From: Pseudomonadota bacterium | GTDB taxonomy: Bacteria > Pseudomonadota > Alphaproteobacteria > Caulobacterales > Caulobacteraceae | Assembly: GCA_023390245.1 (NCBI GenBank) | Contig: JAEWDF010000089.1 | Coordinates: 1-14,576, forward strand | DNA length: 14,576 bases | Reading direction: 5' to 3' | Shown: positions 1 to 6,469 of the stretch, piece by piece | Position numbering within the stretch: the stretch's first letter is position 1 | Layout of the letters: each line of letters begins with the position of its first letter | The notes under the pieces: generated by a model | What the model was told of the DNA's origin: nothing | Databases searched by the model: none | What the model saw: the letters and a program-made list of their open reading frames with translations, nothing else | Program-made: the position numbers and the translations under genes

Positions 1-2
1 GC

Positions 3-350
3 GCGGCCCGGCGCTGGATCGGGCTCAAGGCCGGGGTTCCCGGCTTCGAGCCGGGCGAGATCGCGCCGCGCGATCCTCGCGCCGAGGCCCTGCTGGCCAG
101 GACCGACCTGCCGGCGGACCTCGCGGCTGTCGCGCGGGAGGGCGAGGCGGCGGCCGGGACGGCGCCCGACCTGGCCCTGGCCCTGGCCCTGGTCGCCCGG
201 CGGCTGGACCTGGGTCCGACCGGCGCGGCGGACCTGATGATGCTGGGCCGGCTGATCGGCCTTCTGGCCCATGCGATCGATCAGGCGCTCGACGGCTCGC
301 CTATCCGGGCGCGATTGCGCTATGTGGGGCCGGAACCGGGCGCCAACTGA
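3..350 (+). CDS. Citrate synthase-family protein, C-terminal fragment
   Basis: An open frame runs from the window edge to a TGA at 348-350 and gives 115 residues, so the start of the gene lies outside the window. The tail reads LGRLIGLLAHAIDQALDG followed by IRARLRYVGP. This matches the closing helix and the R-P/A-R-x-x-Y-x-G-P end seen in citrate and 2-methylcitrate synthases, including the subgroup with an N-terminal DNA-binding domain. The catalytic His and Asp are not both visible in this fragment, so enzyme activity cannot be judged. The middle part is Ala/Leu-rich and contains a hexanucleotide repeat that encodes LALALAL. The family call rests on the last 40 residues and could be wrong in detail. 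The gene ends 23 bp before uppP in the same direction. Confidence 0.65.
   Translation, partial: AARRWIGLKAGVPGFEPGEIAPRDPRAEALLARTDLPADLAAVAREGEAAAGTAPDLALALALVARRLDLGPTGAADLMMLGRLIGLLAHAIDQALDGSPIRARLRYVGPEPGAN
171..194 (+). repeat. Hexanucleotide tandem repeat CTGGCC
   Basis: Three exact CTGGCC units followed by CTGGTC lie in frame in the citrate synthase-like gene and encode alternating Leu-Ala. Six-base units keep the frame if copy number changes. This is probably simple coding redundancy in a GC-rich genome. Confidence 0.5.
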
Positions 351-373
351 TCCCGGAACCCACCGGGGATTTC

Positions 374-1180
374 ATGTCTGACTGGCTTGCGGCGATCATT
401 CTGGGCCTGGTCGAGGGCCTGACCGAGTTCATTCCGGTCTCCTCCACCGGCCATCTGCTGCTGACCCAGAAGCTGCTGGGGTTGACCGATCCTCGCTGGA
501 CCTCCTTCGTGGTGCTGATCCAGCTGGGCGCCATCCTGGCGGTGGTGGCTCTGTATTTCGCCCGGCTGTGGAAGGTGCTGATCGGCCTGCCGACCGATCC
601 GAAGGCGCGCCATTTCGCCATCAGCGTGGTCATCGCCTTCCTGCCGGCGATGGTGGTCGGGGTCTTCCTCTACGACTTCATCACCACCGTCCTGTTCGAC
701 AGCGTCCAGACCATCTGCATCTCGCTGATCGTCGGCGGTGTGGCCCTGATGCTGCTGGAGCGGTTCGCGCCGCGTCCGACCGCGCATGACGCCATGACGC
801 TGTCGTGGAAACGGTCGCTGGGCGTCGGCCTGTTCCAGTGCGTCTCGGTCATTCCCGGCGTGTCCCGCTCGGGCGCGACCATCGCCGGAGGGCTGGTGCT
901 GGGCCTGGACAAGCGGGCGGCGGCGGAATTCTCGTTCTTCCTGGCCATTCCGACCATGGTCGGCGCCTCGACCTGGGACATCGTCCAGTCGGGCGCCCAG
1001 ATCGACTGGAGCTTCGGCGAGATCATCGCCATCGGCTTCGTGGTGTCGTTCGTCAGCGGCTGGTTCGTGGTCAGGACCATGGTCGATTTCGTCGCCCGCC
1101 ACGGCTTCGCGCCCTTCGCCTGGTGGCGGATCGTGGTCGGCGTCGTCGGGCTGGCGCTGGTCTGGACCGGCGTGGTCTGA
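374..1180 (+). CDS. uppP: Undecaprenyl-diphosphatase UppP (BacA)
   Basis: This integral inner-membrane enzyme dephosphorylates undecaprenyl diphosphate to undecaprenyl phosphate, recycling the lipid carrier used for peptidoglycan and other envelope polymers. Overexpression of the family gives bacitracin resistance. The protein has 268 residues, normal for the family, and is mostly hydrophobic with about seven or eight membrane segments. Both signatures are intact. The first is EGLTEFIPVSSTGH at 14-27; Glu14, Glu18, Ser24 and His27 correspond to E. coli Glu17, Glu21, Ser27 and His30. The second is PGVSRSGAT at 161-169, with Arg165 matching the catalytic Arg174. The start ATG is preceded by GGGGA with 4 bases between. 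The gene opens the plus-strand series and stops 2 bp before the methyltransferase start. The assignment is secure. Confidence 0.98.
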   Translation: MSDWLAAIILGLVEGLTEFIPVSSTGHLLLTQKLLGLTDPRWTSFVVLIQLGAILAVVALYFARLWKVLIGLPTDPKARHFAISVVIAFLPAMVVGVFLYDFITTVLFDSVQTICISLIVGGVALMLLERFAPRPTAHDAMTLSWKRSLGVGLFQCVSVIPGVSRSGATIAGGLVLGLDKRAAAEFSFFLAIPTMVGASTWDIVQSGAQIDWSFGEIIAIGFVVSFVSGWFVVRTMVDFVARHGFAPFAWWRIVVGVVGLALVWTGVV

Positions 1181-1182
1181 GC

Positions 1183-2082
1183 GTGACCACCCTGCTGTAT
1201 GGCCGCCCGCCGGCGGTGTTCGATCCGCCGCAGGATGCGACGCAGACCTCGCCCCTGATCCCGGATTCGGCGGCGCTGGAGGCGCAAACGCCCGGCACGG
1301 CCGACGCCGTGACCGTCTATGCCCCGCCCGGCGTGCTGGAGCGCCGCTATGTCCTGGCCCTGGCGCTGAAGGCGCTGAAGGTCGGCGGCCGGCTGGACGT
1401 GATGGCGCCCAAGGATCGCGGCGGCTCGCGCCTGGCCAAGGAGATGAAGGCCTTCGGCCTGGAGATCGCCGAGACGTCCAAGGCGCACCATCGCCGCTGC
1501 ATCGCCCTGAAGCCGGAAACCGTCGAGGGGCTGGACGCCGCCATCGAAGCGGGCGGTCCGCAGTTCGTGGCCGGGCTGGAAGCCTGGTCCCAGCCGGGCG
1601 TGTTTTCCTGGGACCGGGTCGATCCGGGGTCCGCGCTGCTGGCCCAGCATCTGCCGCCGCTGAAGGGCGAAGGCGTCGACCTGGGCTGCGGCTACGGCGC
1701 CCTGGCGACCGTCATCCTGCGCTCCCCGGCGGTGACCAAGCTGAAGCTGGTCGATCTGGACCGCCGGGCGATCCAGGCGGCGCGGCGCAATATCGACGAC
1801 CCGCGCGCCAAGGTCTGGTGGTCCGATGCGCGGTTGCTGGAAGCCAAGGGCGAAAAGGATTTCGTCGTCAGCAATCCGCCCTTCCACGACGGCGGCGCCG
1901 AGGATCGCCGGCTGGGCCAGGCCTTCGTGCGCAAGGCGGCCGCGCTGCTGCGGAAGGGCGGCGTCGCCTGGATCGTGGCCAACCGGCACCTGCCCTATGA
2001 GGCGGAGCTTCAGGCCGCTTTCGCCCGTTTCCGCATGGTCGCCGACCAGGGCGGCTACAAGGTGTTCGAGGCGGTGAAGTGA
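1183..2082 (+). CDS. Class I SAM-dependent methyltransferase, RsmC/RlmG-like
   Basis: This is a predicted methyltransferase of 299 residues. The C-terminal half carries a SAM-binding Rossmann core: VDLGCGYG at 165-172, an acidic end of strand 2 (LVDLD, 189-193), and SNPPFH at 230-235, the N-P-P-F/Y motif of enzymes that methylate exocyclic amino groups of bases. The N-terminal half resembles the degenerate, non-catalytic methyltransferase-like domain of RsmC and RlmG, which make m2G in 16S or 23S rRNA. E. coli RsmC has about 343 residues, so this one is somewhat shorter. rRNA guanine N2-methylation is the best guess, but the exact target cannot be read from sequence. The GTG at 1183 was chosen because it lies 2 bp after the uppP stop; the same frame runs open further upstream, overlapping uppP. 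The Shine-Dalgarno is weak, suggesting coupling to uppP translation. Confidence 0.9.
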   Translation: MTTLLYGRPPAVFDPPQDATQTSPLIPDSAALEAQTPGTADAVTVYAPPGVLERRYVLALALKALKVGGRLDVMAPKDRGGSRLAKEMKAFGLEIAETSKAHHRRCIALKPETVEGLDAAIEAGGPQFVAGLEAWSQPGVFSWDRVDPGSALLAQHLPPLKGEGVDLGCGYGALATVILRSPAVTKLKLVDLDRRAIQAARRNIDDPRAKVWWSDARLLEAKGEKDFVVSNPPFHDGGAEDRRLGQAFVRKAAALLRKGGVAWIVANRHLPYEAELQAAFARFRMVADQGGYKVFEAVK

Positions 2083-2116
2083 GCGCACGCCCGCGGCGCC
2101 GGAAGGGCGTTCGCGC

Positions 2117-2866
2117 ATGAAGAAGATCCCGACCTCCCGCGTCGACCGGCTGCTGGGCTCGATGGGCTATGGATCGCGCGCGGAGATGGCGCGCATGGCC
2201 AGGGCGGGGGGGATCGTGCTGGACGGCGCGGACCTGACCGACGTGTCGCGCCGCATTCCGGTGACGCCGGAGCTGCCGGCGCGGATGGAGATCGACGGCG
2301 CGCCGCTGGACCCCGTGCCCGGCCTGGTGATCCTGCTGAACAAGCCGCTGGGCATGACCTGTTCGCACAAGGAGGAGGGCGCGCTGGTCTATGACATCCT
2401 GCCCGACCGATGGCGGCGGCGCGATCCGGCGATCTCGACCATCGGGCGGCTGGACAAGCAGACCACGGGCCTGTTGCTGCTGACCGACGACGGCGACCTG
2501 CTGCACCGGGTGATCAGCCCGCGCCGCCACGTCGCCAAGGTCTATCGCGCCAGCCTGGCGCGGCCGCTGCAGGGCCAGGAGGGCGCGCTGTTCGCCTCGG
2601 GCCAGCTGGTGCTGGAGGGGGAGGACAAGCCCTTGGCGCCGGCGGGGCTGGAGATCCTGTCGCCGACCGAGGCGCGGCTGACGGTGACCGAGGGCCGCTA
2701 CCACCAGGTGCGCCGCATGTTCGCCGCCGTCGGCAACCATGTGGAGGCGCTGCATCGGGAGCGGCTGGGCGGCCTGTCGCTGCCGGACGACCTGCCGGTC
2801 GGCGATTGGCGGCTGCTGGGCCCCGAGGAGATCGAGGCGATCTTCCGGGAACCGTCCGACGCCTGA
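2117..2866 (+). CDS. rsuA: 16S rRNA pseudouridine synthase RsuA family
   Basis: This protein isomerises a uridine to pseudouridine in rRNA; E. coli RsuA acts on U516 of 16S rRNA. It has 249 residues, near the usual 230-250. It begins with an S4-like RNA-binding segment (RVDRLLGSMGYGSRAEM, about 8-24). The catalytic motif is GRLDKQTTG at 110-118, where Asp113 is the nucleophile. The C-terminal signature EGRYHQVRRMFAAVGNHV at 192-209, followed by LHRERLGG, is closer to E. coli RsuA than to RluB, RluE or RluF. The ATG at 2117 is preceded by GGAAGG with 10 bases spacing. It follows the methyltransferase by 34 bp, placing two likely rRNA-modifying enzymes side by side. The family is certain; the exact target uridine is inferred from similarity. 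Confidence 0.93.
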   Translation: MKKIPTSRVDRLLGSMGYGSRAEMARMARAGGIVLDGADLTDVSRRIPVTPELPARMEIDGAPLDPVPGLVILLNKPLGMTCSHKEEGALVYDILPDRWRRRDPAISTIGRLDKQTTGLLLLTDDGDLLHRVISPRRHVAKVYRASLARPLQGQEGALFASGQLVLEGEDKPLAPAGLEILSPTEARLTVTEGRYHQVRRMFAAVGNHVEALHRERLGGLSLPDDLPVGDWRLLGPEEIEAIFREPSDA

Positions 2867-2875
2867 CGCTCTATG

Positions 2876-2898
2876 GCTCCGCTGGAACGAAGCGGAGC
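2876..2898 (+). promoter_or_regulatory. Hairpin covering the ribosome-binding site of the FAD oxidoreductase gene
   Basis: A perfect 8-bp inverted repeat, GCTCCGCT at 2876-2883 and AGCGGAGC at 2891-2898, surrounds a 7-base loop. No T-run follows, so it is not a standard intrinsic terminator. The second arm contains GGAG (2894-2897), 5 bases before the ATG at 2903, so in mRNA the stem would hide that Shine-Dalgarno. The hairpin is seen directly; its regulatory effect is inferred. If translation starts at the ATG at 2873 instead, the hairpin is coding. Confidence 0.45.
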
Positions 2899-2902
2899 GG
2901 GC

Positions 2903-4123
2903 ATGAGCGGCGGCGGCGCGACCACCAAACGCGATCTGAGGACGGGCCGCTCCCTGTGGGCGGACAGCCCGGGGCTGGGCGTGCCGACGCGCGCCCTGAC
3001 CGAGCCTGTCGCGGTCGATGTGGCGGTGATCGGCGCCGGGATCAGCGGGGCCTTCATGGCGCGCGAGCTGGCGCGGGATCATGCTGTGGCGGTGCTGGAC
3101 CGTCGCCGGCCGCTGCACGGTTCGACCCTGGCGTCCACGGCCCTGCTGCAGTGGGAGATCGACCTGCCGCTGACCGCGCTGGCCAAGCGAATCGGCCCGG
3201 ACAAGGCCCGCCGCGCCTATCGCCGCTCGCGCGCCGCCGTCGACGCGTTGGAGCGGATCGTGCGTGACGAGCGCATCCGCTGCGGCTTCAGGCCGAAGCA
3301 GACCCTCTATCTGGCGGGCGACGCCTACGGCTCCCGCGCCCTGGAGGAGGAGGCGGAGGCGCGGGCGGCCATCGGGCTGGAAAGCCGCTACCTGTCCAAG
3401 GCCGAACTGCGCGACCGCTTCGACCTGGACCGCACCGGGGCCGTCCTGTCCGACGGCTCGGCCAGCGGCGATCCGGCGCGGCTGGCGGCCGCCCTGCTGC
3501 GTCGCGCCGAGGCGGACGGCGCCAAAGTCTATTCGCCGGTCGAGGCGCTGGAGGCCGTTCCTGATCCCGAAGGGGTCACCCTGCTGACCGACGCGGGCCA
3601 TGCGGTGCGCGCCCGCCATGCGGTGTTCTGCTGCGGCTATGAATTCCCCAAGGACGTGCCGACGCCGGGCGCGGAGGTCGTCTCGACCTGGGCCCTGGCG
3701 TCGAAGCCGCGCCAGCGCTGTCCGGCCTGGCTGCGCGACATGCTGGTTTGGGAGGCGTCCGATCCGTACCTGTATCTGCGCATGGGCGGCGACGGCCGGC
3801 TGATCGTCGGCGGTGAGGACGAACGGTCGGCGACCGCGCATGAAGACCCGCGCCGCATGGCCCGTAAGCGCCAGGCGCTGGCGCGCAAGCTGTCGGCGCT
3901 GCTGCCCGGCGTGGACTTCGAGCCGGACTACGCCTGGGCCGGCGCCTTCGGAGAAAGCGCCACGGGCCTGCCCCAGATCGGGTCCATCGACGGGTCGGAC
4001 CGCCTCCACGCCGTCATGGGCTTTGGCGGCAACGGCATCACCTATTCGGTCATCGCCAGCCAGATCGTGGCGGCCGCCATTCGCGGAAGGCCGGACCCGG
4101 ACGCGGACCTCTATCGCCGCTGA
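2903..4123 (+). CDS. FAD-dependent oxidoreductase, DAO (D-amino acid oxidase-like) family
   Basis: This is a predicted flavoprotein of 406 residues that oxidises an amine, amino acid or similar substrate. The dinucleotide-binding site is VAVIGAGISG, with GAGISG at 44-49, and is followed by an acidic-ended strand (VLDRR). Near the C-terminus FGGNGIT (374-380) matches the second FAD-contacting loop of DAO-family enzymes such as gamma-glutamylputrescine oxidase, sarcosine oxidase and DadA. A roughly 35-residue N-terminal extension containing RTGRSLW precedes the fold. No signal peptide or membrane segment is evident, so it is probably cytoplasmic. The ATG at 2903 was preferred because GGAG lies 5 bases upstream; an in-frame ATG at 2873 would add 10 residues but lacks a good Shine-Dalgarno. 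Its TGA overlaps a possible trpF ATG (TGATG). The substrate is unknown, and the gene has no obvious role in tryptophan synthesis. Confidence 0.9.
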   Translation: MSGGGATTKRDLRTGRSLWADSPGLGVPTRALTEPVAVDVAVIGAGISGAFMARELARDHAVAVLDRRRPLHGSTLASTALLQWEIDLPLTALAKRIGPDKARRAYRRSRAAVDALERIVRDERIRCGFRPKQTLYLAGDAYGSRALEEEAEARAAIGLESRYLSKAELRDRFDLDRTGAVLSDGSASGDPARLAAALLRRAEADGAKVYSPVEALEAVPDPEGVTLLTDAGHAVRARHAVFCCGYEFPKDVPTPGAEVVSTWALASKPRQRCPAWLRDMLVWEASDPYLYLRMGGDGRLIVGGEDERSATAHEDPRRMARKRQALARKLSALLPGVDFEPDYAWAGAFGESATGLPQIGSIDGSDRLHAVMGFGGNGITYSVIASQIVAAAIRGRPDPDADLYRR

Positions 4124-4158
4124 TGGACCTGGGGCGTCGGCATGGCTACCGTCGCGCC

Positions 4159-4812
4159 ATGCCCGACCCCGCGCCGACCCTGATCAAGATCTGCGGCCTG
4201 ACGACGCCGGACACCCTGGCCGCGGCCCTGGACGGCGGTGCCGATTTCGTCGGCGCGGTGGTCTTCCCCAGGAGCCCGCGCCACATCGACCCGGCGCAGG
4301 CCGCCGAGCTGTTCGCCGCCGCGCGGGGGCGGGCCAGGGTGGTCGCCGTGACGGTCGATCCGGACGACGCCCTGCTGGAGGAGATCGGGCGCACCCTGGC
4401 GCCGGACTTCGTGCAGCTGCACGGCCATGAGGCGTCGGAACGGGCGACGGCGGTGCGGCGGCTGGCAGGCGCCGGCGTCATCAAGGCGCTGCCGGTCCGC
4501 ACGGCGGCGGACATCGATGCGGCGACCGCCTGGGCCGATCATGCCGACCACCTGATGTTCGACGCTCGGCCGCCGGAGGGATCGGCTCTGCCCGGCGGGG
4601 TGGGGGCGAGTTTCGACTGGACGCTGCTGGCCGGGCGGTCGTTCGCGCGGCCCTGGTTCCTGGCGGGCGGACTGACGCCGGACAACGTCGCCGAAGCCCT
4701 CAGAATTTCTAACGCTCCGATGGCGGATGTCTCCTCTGGCGTGGAAAGCGCGCCGGGTGTTAAGGACCCGGACCGGATCGCGGCCTTCCTTCAGGCGGCG
4801 CGCCGGTCGTAA
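4159..4812 (+). CDS. trpF: Phosphoribosylanthranilate isomerase TrpF
   Basis: TrpF performs the third step of tryptophan synthesis from chorismate, the Amadori rearrangement of N-(5'-phosphoribosyl)anthranilate to CdRP. The protein is a TIM barrel of 217 residues, a typical length. Visible motifs are KICGL at 10-14 with general-base Cys12, VQLHGHE around 85-91, FDARPP with general-acid Asp135, LPGG, and the phosphate-binding stretches FLAGGL and DVSSGVES near the end. An in-frame ATG at 4123, overlapping the oxidoreductase stop as TGATG, would add 12 residues. The ATG at 4159 was chosen because family members begin a few residues before KICG. Neither start has a strong Shine-Dalgarno. The region 4701-4771 is locally richer in A/T and in codons uncommon here. 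TrpF is followed by trpB after 32 bp. Confidence 0.96.
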   Translation: MPDPAPTLIKICGLTTPDTLAAALDGGADFVGAVVFPRSPRHIDPAQAAELFAAARGRARVVAVTVDPDDALLEEIGRTLAPDFVQLHGHEASERATAVRRLAGAGVIKALPVRTAADIDAATAWADHADHLMFDARPPEGSALPGGVGASFDWTLLAGRSFARPWFLAGGLTPDNVAEALRISNAPMADVSSGVESAPGVKDPDRIAAFLQAARRS

Positions 4813-4844
4813 TTCGGACGCCTCCCCGCGCGAGACCTGACGCC

Positions 4845-6074
4845 GTGACCGCTGAACCGCAAAACCTGTCCCTGGCCAACGCCTACGCCTGGCCCGACGC
4901 CCAGGGGCGTTTCGGCCCCTATGGCGGGCAGTTCGTCGCCGAGACGCTGATGCCGGTGATCCACGAACTGGACGCCGCCTACGCCGCCGCCCGGGCCGAC
5001 CCGGCCTTCCGGGCCGAACTGGACGGCTATCTGGAGCACTACGTCGGCCGCGAGAGCCCGCTCTATTTCGCCGAGCGCCTGACCGAGCATTTCGGCGGCG
5101 CCAAGATCTGGCTGAAGCGCGAGGACCTGAACCACACGGGCGCGCACAAGATCAACAACTGCATGGGCCAGATCCTGCTGGCCCGCCGCATGGGCAAGAC
5201 CCGGATCATCGCCGAGACGGGCGCGGGCCAGCACGGCGTGGCCTCCGCCACCGTTTCGGCCCGCTTCGGCCTGCCCTGCACGGTCTATATGGGCGCGGTG
5301 GACGTGGAGCGGCAGCAGCCCAACGTCTTCCGCATGCGCCTGCTGGGCGCCGAGGTCTTTCCGGTCACGGCGGGCGCGGCGACCCTGAAGGACGCGATGA
5401 ACGAGGCGATGCGCGACTGGGTCACCAATGTCGCCGACACCTATTACATCATCGGCACGGCGGCCGGCCCGGCCCCCTATCCGGCCATGGTGCGCGACTT
5501 CCAGGCCGTGATCGGGCGCGAGATCAAGGCGCAGTCCCAGGCCCGGATGGGCAAGCTGCCCGAAGCGATCGTGGCCTGCATCGGCGGCGGATCGAACGCC
5601 ATCGGCGCCTTCCACCCCTTCATCGAGGACGAGGGCGTGCGCCTGATCGGGGTCGAGGCGGCGGGCTATGGTCTCGATACGCCCGACCATGCGGCCTCGC
5701 TGAAGGGCGGCCGTCCAGGCGTGCTGCACGGCAACCGCACCTATCTGTTGCAGGACGACGACGGCAACATCGTCGAGGGCCACTCCATCTCGGCGGGCCT
5801 CGACTATCCGGGCATCGGGCCGGAGCACGCCTGGCTGCACGACATCGGCCGGGCCGAATATCGCGCGACGACGGATGCCGAGGCGCTGGAGGCGTTCCAG
5901 CTGTGCTCGAAGCTGGAAGGCATCATCCCGGCGCTGGAGCCGGCCCACGCCCTGGCCCGCGTGGGCGAGGTCGCCAAAGAAGTCGGCAAGGGCGGCGACG
6001 TGGTGCTGCTGCTGTCCGGCCGGGGCGACAAGGACATCTTCACCGTCGCCAAGCATCTGGGAGTCGAACTGTGA
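4845..6074 (+). CDS. trpB: Tryptophan synthase beta subunit TrpB
   Basis: TrpB condenses indole with L-serine to make tryptophan, using pyridoxal phosphate, inside the alpha2-beta2 complex. The 409-residue length is normal. RFGPYGGQFVAETL marks the N-terminus. HTGAHKINN at 97-105 contains Lys102, the Schiff-base lysine equivalent to E. coli Lys87. Glu124 in AETGAGQHG corresponds to E. coli Glu109. The PLP phosphate loop GGGSNAIG is at 247-254, and GRGDKD lies near the end. All expected active-site residues are present. The GTG at 4845 fits the conserved start of homologues, although the Shine-Dalgarno is weak. The TGA stop overlaps the next gene's GTG (GTGA, 6071-6074). Unusually, trpA does not follow directly: a small unrelated gene lies between the two subunit genes. 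Confidence 0.99.
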   Translation: MTAEPQNLSLANAYAWPDAQGRFGPYGGQFVAETLMPVIHELDAAYAAARADPAFRAELDGYLEHYVGRESPLYFAERLTEHFGGAKIWLKREDLNHTGAHKINNCMGQILLARRMGKTRIIAETGAGQHGVASATVSARFGLPCTVYMGAVDVERQQPNVFRMRLLGAEVFPVTAGAATLKDAMNEAMRDWVTNVADTYYIIGTAAGPAPYPAMVRDFQAVIGREIKAQSQARMGKLPEAIVACIGGGSNAIGAFHPFIEDEGVRLIGVEAAGYGLDTPDHAASLKGGRPGVLHGNRTYLLQDDDGNIVEGHSISAGLDYPGIGPEHAWLHDIGRAEYRATTDAEALEAFQLCSKLEGIIPALEPAHALARVGEVAKEVGKGGDVVLLLSGRGDKDIFTVAKHLGVEL

Positions 6075-6469
6075 ACCTGCTGGCCCTGACGCTGGCGGCC
6101 GCGCTTCAGGCCGCGCCGGCCCCGATGCCGCTGCTGGAGGGCGCGCAGGCCGCGCCGGACTGCGGCGAGCTGTACGACCTGAAGACCACGACCTTCTGCG
6201 TGACCGCGCCGCTGTCGGGCATGGAGGCGGCGGGCAAGGCCTATATCGCCCATCTGGAGGCGGACGGCTGGCTAGTCGCGGACGGAACCGACCGCCGCGT
6301 CGTCTTCGTGCGCCGCCACGACGGCGGCGGCTGCGAGGCGATGCAGATGCTGGCCTTCTCCGACCGGTCCCAGCCGGCCGAGGCGACGACGCCCGGCTAT
6401 CTGGGCTTCTCCACCCTTCCCGGCGACGCCTGCCAGGGCGCGGCCGAGCCGACGCCGAGCGCCTCGTGA
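6071..6469 (+). CDS. Small putative exported protein with four cysteines, between trpB and trpA
   Basis: I do not recognise this 132-residue protein. The N-terminus, VNLLALTLAAALQAAPAP, looks like a short signal peptide, with a hydrophobic run at 3-12 and Ala-rich sites for cleavage near residues 14-17. The n-region lacks the usual Lys/Arg, so export is likely but not certain. There is no lipobox cysteine. The mature part has four cysteines (31, 43, 88, 121), enough for two disulfides in the periplasm. The pattern suggests a compact fold: DCGELYDLKTTTFCV, then GKAYIAHLEADGWLVADG, then VVFVRR. GGGAG-type spacing supports the start: GGGAG at 6059-6063 lies 7 bases before the GTG. The gene overlaps trpB by 4 bases and trpA by 4 bases, so all three are probably translated together. 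GC content and codon choice match its neighbours. Its function is unknown. Confidence 0.8.
   Translation: MNLLALTLAAALQAAPAPMPLLEGAQAAPDCGELYDLKTTTFCVTAPLSGMEAAGKAYIAHLEADGWLVADGTDRRVVFVRRHDGGGCEAMQMLAFSDRSQPAEATTPGYLGFSTLPGDACQGAAEPTPSAS

Noticed and set aside
352..367. Stem CCCGG/CCGGG before uppP as a terminator or riboswitch
   Set aside because: The 5-bp stem has a 6-base loop and no T-run; stems this short are common by chance in such GC-rich DNA.
670..2118. Open frame of 482 codons on the minus strand opposite uppP and the methyltransferase
   Set aside because: This is an antisense shadow over two genes with intact motifs and spans their junction, with the biased composition typical of GC-rich shadow frames.
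1868..4009. Open frame of 713 codons on the minus strand opposite rsuA and the oxidoreductase
   Set aside because: It spans three well-supported plus-strand genes and their intergenic gaps, and its Arg/Gln/Ala/Gly-rich product shows no domain.
4720..4844. TrpR-type operator or leader-peptide attenuator before trpB
   Set aside because: There is no run of Trp codons, no alternative-hairpin plus T-run arrangement, and no operator-like palindrome that I recognise in or before the 32-bp gap.
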